Source: CALBTQ01 sp036725605
GTDB lineage: Bacteria > Lernaellota > Lernaellaia > Lernaellales > Lernaellaceae
Length of the DNA: 64,000 nt
NCBI GenBank assembly: GCA_036725605.1
Contig: DAIMDW010000004.1
Coordinates: 62,001-126,000, forward strand
Direction: 5' to 3'
Shown here: piece by piece, positions 53,321 to 60,706 of the stretch
Layout of the letters: every line of letters starts with the position of its first letter
Position numbering within the stretch: the first letter of the stretch is position 1
Program-made: the position numbers and the translations under genes
The notes under the pieces: model-generated
What the model was told of the DNA's origin: nothing
What the model saw: the letters and a program-made list of their open reading frames with translations, nothing else
Database searches by the model: none

Positions 53321-54532
53321 ATGCAACTGGATCTGAATCGTTTGCTGAAGGCGGCCGTGGACAACGGCGCGTCGGACGTGCATCTCAAGCCGGGCAAGGT
53401 GCCGGTGTTTCGCATCGACGGCAAGCTGCACGAATTGCAGAAGCATCCGCCGTTGACCGCGCAGGACATGAGCACGGCGGCCAAGACGATCATGGACGAG
53501 TGGCAGATCGAGGTGTACAAGAAAAAGCACGAGGTCGATCTGGCCTACAGCGTGCCGGGCATCGGGCGGTTCCGCGTGAACGTGTTCCAGCAGCGCGGCA
53601 CGATCGCGATCGCCTTCCGCGTGATTCCGTTCAAGGTGCAAAGTTTCGAGGACCTGCATTTGCCGCCGGCGATGCAGAAAATCTGCATGGAACGGCGCGG
53701 GATGATCCTGGTCACCGGCGCGACCGGTTCGGGCAAATCGACGACGCTGGCCTCGATGATCGAGTTCATCAATACGCATCGCACGTGCCACATTCTGACC
53801 GTCGAGGACCCGATCGAATTTCTGCTGCGCGACAAGATGAGTCTGATCAGCCAGCGGGAGATCGGCTTTGACACGCAGGACTTTTTGGGCGCGTTGCGCT
53901 CGGCGTTGCGGCAGGATCCGGACGTGATTCTGGTCGGCGAGATGCGCGACCTGGAGACGATCAACACGGCGCTGATGGCGGCGGAAACCGGCCACCTGAT
54001 GCTCTCCACGCTGCACACGACCGACGTGATGGAGACGATCAACCGCATCCTGAGTTTCTATCCGGCGCATCAGCAGGCGCAGGTGCGCCAGCAGTTGGCC
54101 ACGGCGCTCAAGGCGATCGTCTGCCAGCGGTTGATTCCGCGCGCCGACGGTCGCGGCCGCGTGCCGGCGGTGGAAATCATGGTCAACAATTCGCGCGCGG
54201 CAGTGGCGATCCGCGACATGAACAAAACGTCGGAGATCCCGACGATCATGAAGCAAAGCTTCACCACCTACGGCATGCAGTCGTTCGACATGAGTCTGCT
54301 GGATCTGGTGCGGCAGAACCTGATCACCATCGAGGAAGCGCTGGAACAGGCGACCAACCCGTCGGATCTGGCCATGCGGCTCAAGGGCATTTCCGGCGCC
54401 GACGAAGCCGACTACCGCCAGTTCGACGAGGACAAGAAAAAGGGCGGCGGCGGAGGCGGCGACAAAGGCGGCGGGGCCGCGCCGGCGGGCGGCGGCCAGT
54501 TCGACGATCTGCTGGAACGCTTTTCGGAGTAG
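53321..54532 (+). CDS. pilT: Type IV pilus retraction ATPase
   Basis: A 403-residue hexameric ATPase that powers pilus retraction. Walker A GATGSGKSTT, Asp box TVEDPIEFL, Walker B VILVGEMRDLET and His box MLSTLHTTD are intact. The AIRDMNK region near the C-terminus agrees with PilT. A tail of about 50 residues includes a Lys-Gly stretch (KKKGGGGGGDKGGGAAPAGG) that is absent from most PilT and is encoded by low-complexity GGC repeats. It follows recA by four bases and precedes a UbiA-family gene, so one transcript may cover all three. Confidence 0.93.
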   Translation: MQLDLNRLLKAAVDNGASDVHLKPGKVPVFRIDGKLHELQKHPPLTAQDMSTAAKTIMDEWQIEVYKKKHEVDLAYSVPGIGRFRVNVFQQRGTIAIAFRVIPFKVQSFEDLHLPPAMQKICMERRGMILVTGATGSGKSTTLASMIEFINTHRTCHILTVEDPIEFLLRDKMSLISQREIGFDTQDFLGALRSALRQDPDVILVGEMRDLETINTALMAAETGHLMLSTLHTTDVMETINRILSFYPAHQQAQVRQQLATALKAIVCQRLIPRADGRGRVPAVEIMVNNSRAAVAIRDMNKTSEIPTIMKQSFTTYGMQSFDMSLLDLVRQNLITIEEALEQATNPSDLAMRLKGISGADEADYRQFDEDKKKGGGGGGDKGGGAAPAGGGQFDDLLERFSE

Positions 54533-54538
54533 CGGCCG

Positions 54539-55438
54539 TTGCGTTATCTCAAACCGATTATCAAATCGATGCGCCCGCATCAGTGGGTGAAGAACTTCAT
54601 GGTCTTCCCCGCGTTGCTGTTCGGCGGCAACGTGTTCGATCCGCTCAGCCAGATCGTGACCTTCGGCGGCTTCGTGGCCTTCTGCCTGATTTCGGGCGCG
54701 GTGTATTTGTTCAACGACCTGGCCGACGTGGAACGCGACCGCGTGCATCCGGTCAAGCGGCTGCGGCCGATTCCGGCGGGGCAGTTGCCGGAGGATGTCG
54801 CGCGGACGGCGGTGCGGGTGATCGTCGCCCTGGCCTTCGCGCTGGCGCTGGGGCTGAACATCATCTCGCGCAAGGTGGGCCTGGACTTCGCGGGGATTCT
54901 GCTGGCCTATCTCGTGCTGCAGATCGCCTATTCGAAGCAACTCAAGCACGTGGTGATTCTGGACGTGATGTGCATCGCGCTGGGCTTCGTGCTGCGCGTG
55001 GCGGCGGGCAGCGCGCTGATCAACGTGCCCAACAGCTTCTGGATGATCGCGTGCACGACGCTGCTGGCGCTGTTTTTGGGCTTCGGCAAACGGCGGCACG
55101 AGCTGACGCAATTGGCCGACGGCGGCAAGTCGCACCGCAAAATTCTGCAGGAATACTCGACGACCTTCCTGGACCAGATGATCGCGATGGTCACCGCCGC
55201 GACGGTCATCGCCTACAGCCTGTACACGATGAGCGAGGAGACAATCGCGACCTTCGCGGACAAGGCGGTGTACCTGCCGCTGACGATCCCCTTCGTGCTG
55301 TACGGCATTTTCCGCTACCTGTACCTGGTGCACCAAAAGGAAATCGGCGGCAGCCCGACGCGCGCGCTGCTCAGCGACAAACCGATCCTGATCGATATCG
55401 CGTTGTATTTCCTGTGCGTGGTGCTGATTCTGCACTGA
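54539..55438 (+). CDS. UbiA-family prenyltransferase, decaprenyl-phosphate phosphoribosyltransferase-like
   Basis: A 299-residue membrane protein with about eight helices. MRPHQWVKNFMVFPALLF at the N-terminus and YLFNDLADVERDRVHPVKR (NDxxDxxxDR with HP-KR) match the subgroup that transfers a phosphoribosyl group to decaprenyl phosphate rather than making quinones. The start appears to be TTG 54539, seven bases after pilT; no good ribosome site is visible. The family supplies a lipid-linked pentose donor for cell-surface glycans. Other UbiA substrates cannot be excluded. Confidence 0.78.
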   Translation: MRYLKPIIKSMRPHQWVKNFMVFPALLFGGNVFDPLSQIVTFGGFVAFCLISGAVYLFNDLADVERDRVHPVKRLRPIPAGQLPEDVARTAVRVIVALAFALALGLNIISRKVGLDFAGILLAYLVLQIAYSKQLKHVVILDVMCIALGFVLRVAAGSALINVPNSFWMIACTTLLALFLGFGKRRHELTQLADGGKSHRKILQEYSTTFLDQMIAMVTAATVIAYSLYTMSEETIATFADKAVYLPLTIPFVLYGIFRYLYLVHQKEIGGSPTRALLSDKPILIDIALYFLCVVLILH

Positions 55439-55967
55439 TTGTTTTACGCTCACCGCGGGAAAATTCCGACCGATGATCGGTGGCACTGATACACGAACAA
55501 GCACAGCGAGCGAGTTTATCAGTGTTCAAATATATCACTGATACGCCTCACTCCCGACTTCCGCACGCCCTGTTTTTTATTTTGTAGGTGTTTGAAATTG
55601 CACGATGGCGATTTCGATTTGGGATGTCCTGAGAAGAAAATCGGGCGAAGACGAACAATGTTGAAATGATTTTCTGCGCAAGGTCCTCAAGCCCGCAGGG
55701 CGCCGGTCAGTAGCGAAGGGCTTTCCTGTCCGACGAAGTTGCGCACCCAGCGGAACGAAGTCGGAAGCCCTGGAATCAGACGAGGCAGATTCAAGCAAAC
55801 CCCGTAGGGGTGCAGGTGATGCCCGCCTCCGGCGGAACAGCCGATCGTTTTCAACGCATACGCAAGTCGTCGTGGCCGATCTGATGCGAATTATCGAAGA
55901 TTCCTCCGCCCCTCCGGGGCGTATCGGCTCCAGGTGTCCCAATTCGAAAGTCAGGAAATATATCACC

Positions 55968-56003
55968 GATAAGCCTCACTGCGTTCGGCGTATCAGTGCC
56001 ACC
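55968..56003 (+). repeat. Type D repeat, copy 1
   Basis: GATAAGCCTCACTGCG then TTCGGCGTATCAGTGCCACC. The second copy at 56132-56167 is identical over this unit. Internally GATA-GCC and GGC-TATC can pair. Confidence 0.75.
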
Positions 56004-56015
56004 CGCCGAACAACC

Positions 56016-56055
56016 CACAGCACACCTTTGGCTGTCGCCAAAAGTGTGGCACACG
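56016..56055 (-). repeat. Dispersed palindromic repeat, type B copy 2
   Basis: Reverse complement reads TCGTGTGCCACACTTTTGGC then GACAGCCAAAGGTGTGCTG, matching 37543-37578 apart from the loop. Confidence 0.7.
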
Positions 56056-56076
56056 AGAAAATGGCGCTCTTTCCGT

Positions 56077-56112
56077 GTGCCATAGTTTTCGCCGTCAGGC
56101 GAAAGCTGTGCT
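56077..56112 (+). repeat. Dispersed palindromic repeat, type A copy 2
   Basis: GTGCCATAGTTTTCGCCG then TCAGGCGAAAGCTGTGCT, matching the inverted copy at 29507-29540. Confidence 0.7.
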
Positions 56113-56131
56113 GGTGGACAATCGAAACACT

Positions 56132-56167
56132 GATAAGCCTCACTGCGTTCGGCGTATCAGTGCCACC
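56132..56167 (+). repeat. Type D repeat, copy 2
   Basis: Identical to 55968-56003. It ends 12 bases before the stop codon of the convergent ceramidase-like gene and may serve as that operon's 3' structure. Confidence 0.75.
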
Positions 56168-56179
56168 GCTTAGTATTTC

Positions 56180-57547
56180 CTAAAAATTCTGTTGCAAGTT
56201 GCGTAGGGCGAGGGTGAATCCGTCCAATAAAAACGGCACGGTGCGTTCGGCGAAGAAACACGAGTCGGCGTGATAGGAACCGGCGGCGTACTCGTCGGCG
56301 GTGACCAGGTAGCCGATGTAGTCGTTGGCCGGGGCGACGACCAGGCAGGTCGAGCCGGCGGGGCAAAGCGATTTGATTTGCTCGCCGACGGCGGCGGTCG
56401 GTTCGCCGGGCACGGCGAAGAGCACGAGGTCGCCCAGGCGGATCGTTTGCAACACGACGCTTTCGCTGAGCAGGAACGCCTTGCGCAACGGGCCGAACAT
56501 GCGCGCGCCGTAATAGAAGCGCAGCAGAATCGGCGGGGGGATGCGGCGGGCGCTGAAGCCGCCGACCACGGAAACGCGCATCGCTTGCGCCCGGTCGAGC
56601 AGGGCGTCGGCGCGTTGGGCCACGGCGCGGCCGTAGTCGTTCATGCGCTTTTGCTCGTCGGCCGGATCGCCCCAGTGCTGGCGCGGCGAAGCAACGTCGC
56701 CGAGCGCGCCGTTGAGCAGCATCGTCGCCCCATGGCGTTCCTGCAATGCGGCGCACATCGCGCCGGGCCATTCGGCGCTGTAGCTCAGGTTGGCGGGCGA
56801 GAGGATCGTCGGGTGCGCGGTGTAATGCACCAGCGCGCCGCGCGGGCCGCCGGCGGGATCGGTGACGCGCAGCACGGTCATCGTTTCGTCGGTGGGGAAG
56901 GCGTCGGGCTGCGGCGCGTCGTCGGTCCAGCGGCCGTTGTCCATGTCGTAGGCGGGCTCGCGGCGATTGCGGTTGAGGCCGGGCAGCTTCGTTTGCGCGA
57001 CGAGCAGGCGCGCCGGTTGCAGATCGGCGTAGGCCTGCTCGACGGCGCGCACGATGCCGGCGACGGTCGCGTCGAAACGTTGCTTGTCGTAGTCGCCGAA
57101 GTAATGCTCGAGGAGCGAGCGGCGGTCGTAGTTGGAGTAACCCGAATGCGTGTGCGTGGCGGTCAGCAGCAGGTTGTGATCGTTGATGCCCAACGGGCGC
57201 AGGCGCGAGACGGCCACGTCGCGTACGTCGGCGGTGACCATGAGCAGATCGACGGCGACGAGGCCGACGAGGTGCCCGGCGCGGTCGCGCACGACCATCG
57301 CCCGCGCATGCAGCGGGTCGAGCACGCCGGTCGCCGGCGCGTTTTCGCGTGCGCCGTAGCCGTGCAACTGCCCGGGCGAGGCGGTCGGATCGGGGGTGAG
57401 ATCGACGGTCGCGAAGCCGATTAAAAAATCCGCCCCCGGCGCGAAACCGGGGGCGGTGGTGGTTGGCTGATTTTCCTGCGCCCCCGCCCAGACGGCGAGA
57501 ACGACGATCAGGGCGGCGGTCAGGGCGAGGGCCGGACGCCGCCGCAT
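56180..57547 (-). CDS. Neutral/alkaline ceramidase-like hydrolase
   Basis: A 455-residue exported protein (signal LALTAALIVVLAVWAGA). The neutral ceramidase N-terminal fold is indicated by FLIGFATVDLTP, TATHTHSG (zinc histidines), LLNGALGDVASPRQHWGD and LVHYTAHPTIL. Neutral ceramidases cleave the amide of ceramide, but many bacterial members have unknown substrates, and the C-terminal Ig-like domain seems absent. It is the last gene of a three-gene envelope operon, starting five bases after the lipoprotein gene. Confidence 0.82.
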   Translation of the reverse strand: MRRRPALALTAALIVVLAVWAGAQENQPTTTAPGFAPGADFLIGFATVDLTPDPTASPGQLHGYGARENAPATGVLDPLHARAMVVRDRAGHLVGLVAVDLLMVTADVRDVAVSRLRPLGINDHNLLLTATHTHSGYSNYDRRSLLEHYFGDYDKQRFDATVAGIVRAVEQAYADLQPARLLVAQTKLPGLNRNRREPAYDMDNGRWTDDAPQPDAFPTDETMTVLRVTDPAGGPRGALVHYTAHPTILSPANLSYSAEWPGAMCAALQERHGATMLLNGALGDVASPRQHWGDPADEQKRMNDYGRAVAQRADALLDRAQAMRVSVVGGFSARRIPPPILLRFYYGARMFGPLRKAFLLSESVVLQTIRLGDLVLFAVPGEPTAAVGEQIKSLCPAGSTCLVVAPANDYIGYLVTADEYAAGSYHADSCFFAERTVPFLLDGFTLALRNLQQNF

Positions 57548-57551
57548 GGGT

Positions 57552-59114
57552 TTACAGATCCAGTTCGGTCATCAGTTCGTCGACGGTGTACAGTTTCTCG
57601 ATGATCGTCTGCAGGATCTCGCGGAAGGAATTTCTTTCCGGTTCGTAGCTGGGCTTGCTGATGTCGATTTTGCCTTCGGGGAACCAGGCGTCGAGCAGGT
57701 CAATGATGAAGTCCAGCGCGCCGAGGTTGAAGCTTTCCAGCACATCGCGCAGCACTTCGACGTCGAGCAGAGCGCGTTCGAGGTACGCGGCTTCCATGGC
57801 GCGGGCGAACTTGGTGATCGCCTTGGCCTGCTGGTAGGTGATCTCGTAGCCGGTTTCGGTGTCGATGCGCAACGTCATGGTCTCGTCGGGATCCCAGATC
57901 AGGTTGAAGTTTTCGTCGTTGTAACCGACGGCGCGTCCTTCCTGGCGGTCGGGATCGGAGAACATGTAATCGAACATGTCGGCCAGCGAACCGAAGAAGC
58001 GACCGAATTCCTTGCCGCCCTCGAGGATCTGATCGTCGACCCATTCGTCGTCGTAAAGCTGGAAGCCCAGCGGGAAGATCGGGTCGTAAAGCAGAATTTC
58101 CGCGAAGCGGATGGTGGCCTGGATGTAATCCTGCGTCGATTCGGGATGGCTGTAGTTGTAGTTGATGTCGAGCGCCGGGAAGTTCACTTCCAGGTTGATC
58201 GACGTGGCGTTGAGCAGCAAGGCCATGAAGAAGTGCGACAGGGCGCGCGAAAGGTGCATTTCATTGGGGCCGTAGCGGCCGTCGAGGGCCCAGCTCACCG
58301 GCGGATCGACCAGCTCCCAGGCGTAATACTTGAGGCGGTACTGGTAGTCGGGATCCAGCTCGAAGAGCCGGTCGGTGTACTTGATGGTCAGCGGCGGAAT
58401 GAAAATGCCGATCTCGCGGAAAAGCACCTGCAAACCGACGGTGATGTGCTCGAAGGCGGTGCGGTCGTAGCCGTTGCACTCGCCGACTTTGTAGTTCTGG
58501 CTGTGGCGCACGACGTAGGCCCAGGGGCAATGGTCGATGCAGCCCTGAACGTCGAAGGTCGCCGGGGGATTGATCAGACCGCACTTGTCGAGGTCTTCGC
58601 AGATGGCCACGCAACGATCGTGCGGGGTGGGGGTGACCCACTCGAAGGAATCGTAGCGGACCGTTTCGCAGTCCTTGTGGTCCAGCACTTTCTGGAACAT
58701 GTCGGGCTGCAGGCCCCAGGGGCAATCCTTGACGCAGTTTTCCTCGTCGGTCCAGGCCATGTCGTAGAAGTCGCAATGGTCGAGCCATTCGCAGGCGATG
58801 CGGCATTCGGCGATGGACGGGTTGGCCAGCTCGGCGCCGAACATCAGGTCGATGATGCCGTTGATGAACGCGAACACGCGCAGGTCCAGCGAAAGGACGG
58901 TGCCATACAGTCCTTCGATGTGGTTGGGGTCGATTTCGATGACCTGGCGGAAATAGTTATAGGCCTTGGAGCCGTCGTTCTGTTCGAGCTGTTCCCTGCC
59001 TTTGCGCAGCAACCAGGCGACGTCCTTTTCTTCGGGACCCTCACCCATGCAGCCGATCAGAACGGGGGTCAGCAACGCGAGAATGATGAGCAGTGAAATC
59101 ATGCGCCGCGGCAT
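57552..59114 (-). CDS. Lipoprotein with two Cys-rich CPW modules and a TPR
   Basis: A 520-residue lipoprotein (cysteine 22 in LIGC). One TPR (about 35-70, AYNYFRQVIEIDPNHIEGLYG) is followed by two copies of a cysteine pattern C-x3-C-x5-C-n-C-x3-C-P-W: residues 104, 108, 114, 127, 131, and 168, 172, 178, 192, 196. The C-terminal 320 residues are helical and aromatic-rich without further cysteines. The modules probably form disulfides or bind metal. A strong ribosome site (GGAGGA) precedes ATG 59114. It lies between an outer-membrane barrel gene and a ceramidase-like gene, so an envelope role is expected. I do not recognise the family. Confidence 0.75.
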   Translation of the reverse strand: MPRRMISLLIILALLTPVLIGCMGEGPEEKDVAWLLRKGREQLEQNDGSKAYNYFRQVIEIDPNHIEGLYGTVLSLDLRVFAFINGIIDLMFGAELANPSIAECRIACEWLDHCDFYDMAWTDEENCVKDCPWGLQPDMFQKVLDHKDCETVRYDSFEWVTPTPHDRCVAICEDLDKCGLINPPATFDVQGCIDHCPWAYVVRHSQNYKVGECNGYDRTAFEHITVGLQVLFREIGIFIPPLTIKYTDRLFELDPDYQYRLKYYAWELVDPPVSWALDGRYGPNEMHLSRALSHFFMALLLNATSINLEVNFPALDINYNYSHPESTQDYIQATIRFAEILLYDPIFPLGFQLYDDEWVDDQILEGGKEFGRFFGSLADMFDYMFSDPDRQEGRAVGYNDENFNLIWDPDETMTLRIDTETGYEITYQQAKAITKFARAMEAAYLERALLDVEVLRDVLESFNLGALDFIIDLLDAWFPEGKIDISKPSYEPERNSFREILQTIIEKLYTVDELMTELDL

Positions 59115-59126
59115 ATCGTCGTCCTC

Positions 59127-60533
59127 CTAATTAGGCAGCCGGTAACGGGCCGGAGGGTTGATCGGAATGAAGAAACCGACGCCGACCGAATACATGTCGC
59201 GGTAGACCAATTGGTTGCGACCGTCGGTGACGTACTCGAAGCGGACCTGCGCCAACGCGGGCAAGTACAGCGGCGTCAGGGGCAGGCCGGCGGCGAAGAT
59301 CAACTTGCCGTCGTCGCCGGTGCCGACCAGGCCGATTTCATCGATCATCTTTTTGAAGCCCGGGCTGTTGGATTCGTATTCGCCTTCGAAGCCCCAGCCG
59401 TGGCGGTAGGTCACCGAAAGCAGGCTGATGCCGATGCCGCCGCTGACGGCCACCCAGGGCGGCGGGGTGTAATAGTAGTAATCGTCGAGGTCGGACAGAT
59501 CGGGGAAGAAGTCCAGGTCCAGGCCCTGCGCCTGCAGGTAGTCCCAGGCGTCCTGATCGGGTTTGAGGAACTTGGGACTCTTGCGCTTGGACTGGAAGTA
59601 GTAAGCGCCTTCCGCCCCGACGGTGAAGGTGATGAACTTGGCCGGTTCGGGCGGACGGAAGTCGAACACCTTGTTGAGCGCGATGCCCCACGAGGCGTTG
59701 CCGGCATCGATGTCGGGGCCCAGACCGAAGGTCATGTTCTCGTTCGGATCGGCCACTTGCGCCGTGGGTAGAATCAGGCTGCCGGTCAGGCCGCCGGAGT
59801 ACCAGGAATTGCGGAAATAATTCCAGGTGAGGAAGGCGGTGGTGTCGCCCCATTTGACCGGTTCGGAGTCGTAGCGCATCTTGGGCGTCGGCCGGCCCAA
59901 CAGGTTGAGCATGGTGAAGAACTCTTCGCGGGTGGCGATGCCCAGGCGCTCGGAGGAACCGGGGGTGAACTTGGCGTCGAGGCGGACGTGCAACTCGAGC
60001 CAGGTGGCGCTGACGCCGGCCATCAGGCGGTCGGTGATGCCGTAGGTGATCGCGGCCATGTAGCCGCCGCCCTGACCGCGGATGCCGAAGTCGAACTTGA
60101 AGAAGTACGGCTCATCCTTGACCTTGAAGGGATCGTCGATTTTCAGGATCGGCACGATGTCGATGAGCTTGCGGTGATTGTCGTACCGCTTGTAGGCGCG
60201 CATCGTGCCCCAACCGACGAGGGCGACCGCGAAGCCCTGAGGCACCGTGGTCGAAGAACCCCACATGTCCATTTCCAGCAGGGTGTTCTGCGCGTGCTCG
60301 ATCCAGCGACCGTAATCGCCGAGGAAGTGTTCTTCCTTCGTTTCCGGCATGACGATGTCGGTTCCCGGTTGTTCGGCGGCATCGGGCGGATCGACCGATT
60401 CGCCTTCGCCGTCGTCATCGGCGGCCAACGCCATGGCGGGAAGTACGAAGAAGACAGCGAGCAAGGCCAGAGAGAAAACCAATACCGCTTTGCATTGACG
60501 GCCGTGCACCAGCCGCCGGGCTTGGATGATCAT
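59127..60533 (-). CDS. Outer-membrane beta-barrel-like protein, function unknown
   Basis: A 468-residue protein with a long N-terminal signal (VLVFSLALLAVFFVLPAMALA), a short acidic region, then alternating amphipathic beta strands rich in aromatic and Gly residues (FFKFDFGIRGQGGGYMAAITYG, GAEGAYYFQ, YSVGVGFFIPI), typical of a barrel, ending in a C-terminal aromatic strand. It is the first gene of an operon with the Cys-rich lipoprotein and the ceramidase-like enzyme. It does not clearly match FadL or TonB families. Confidence 0.7.
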   Translation of the reverse strand: MIIQARRLVHGRQCKAVLVFSLALLAVFFVLPAMALAADDDGEGESVDPPDAAEQPGTDIVMPETKEEHFLGDYGRWIEHAQNTLLEMDMWGSSTTVPQGFAVALVGWGTMRAYKRYDNHRKLIDIVPILKIDDPFKVKDEPYFFKFDFGIRGQGGGYMAAITYGITDRLMAGVSATWLELHVRLDAKFTPGSSERLGIATREEFFTMLNLLGRPTPKMRYDSEPVKWGDTTAFLTWNYFRNSWYSGGLTGSLILPTAQVADPNENMTFGLGPDIDAGNASWGIALNKVFDFRPPEPAKFITFTVGAEGAYYFQSKRKSPKFLKPDQDAWDYLQAQGLDLDFFPDLSDLDDYYYYTPPPWVAVSGGIGISLLSVTYRHGWGFEGEYESNSPGFKKMIDEIGLVGTGDDGKLIFAAGLPLTPLYLPALAQVRFEYVTDGRNQLVYRDMYSVGVGFFIPINPPARYRLPN

Positions 60534-60654
60534 AGTTTGTCCTGTCTCCGCAAAATTTGCCCCGAAAATCGAAATGTAAATCCGTAAAAGTAAATCATTT
60601 ACTTAATGAGCGGTCAAGGAAGGAATTGAATAAAAGCTCGATTTTTTCCGAGCC

Positions 60655-60682
60655 TTGACCGAGACGTTCAACCTGCTATGCT
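60655..60682 (+). promoter_or_regulatory. Probable promoter of the PcrA/UvrD helicase gene
   Basis: TTGACC (60655-60660) and TATGCT (60677-60682) with a 16-base spacer, 24 bases before the ATG. A small inverted repeat, GCTCG/CGAGC around a T-rich loop (60636-60653), lies just upstream. Confidence 0.5.
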
Positions 60683-60706
60683 GCGCACCCTTCGAGCGAG
60701 GAAACG

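Larger units (their letters stand above)
55439..56179. other. Intergenic repeat-rich region
   Basis: About 740 bases with no supportable gene. It contains two 36-base copies of a repeat (55968-56003, 56132-56167), more degenerate copies near 55466-55545, and inverted copies of the dispersed palindromes found at 29.5 and 37.5 kb. The short frames here come from these repeats. A GC-rich block at about 55680-55870 is non-coding in appearance. Confidence 0.65.

Noticed and set aside
53096..55504. 802-codon minus-strand frame opposite pilT and the prenyltransferase gene
   Set aside because: Antisense shadow of two well-supported genes.
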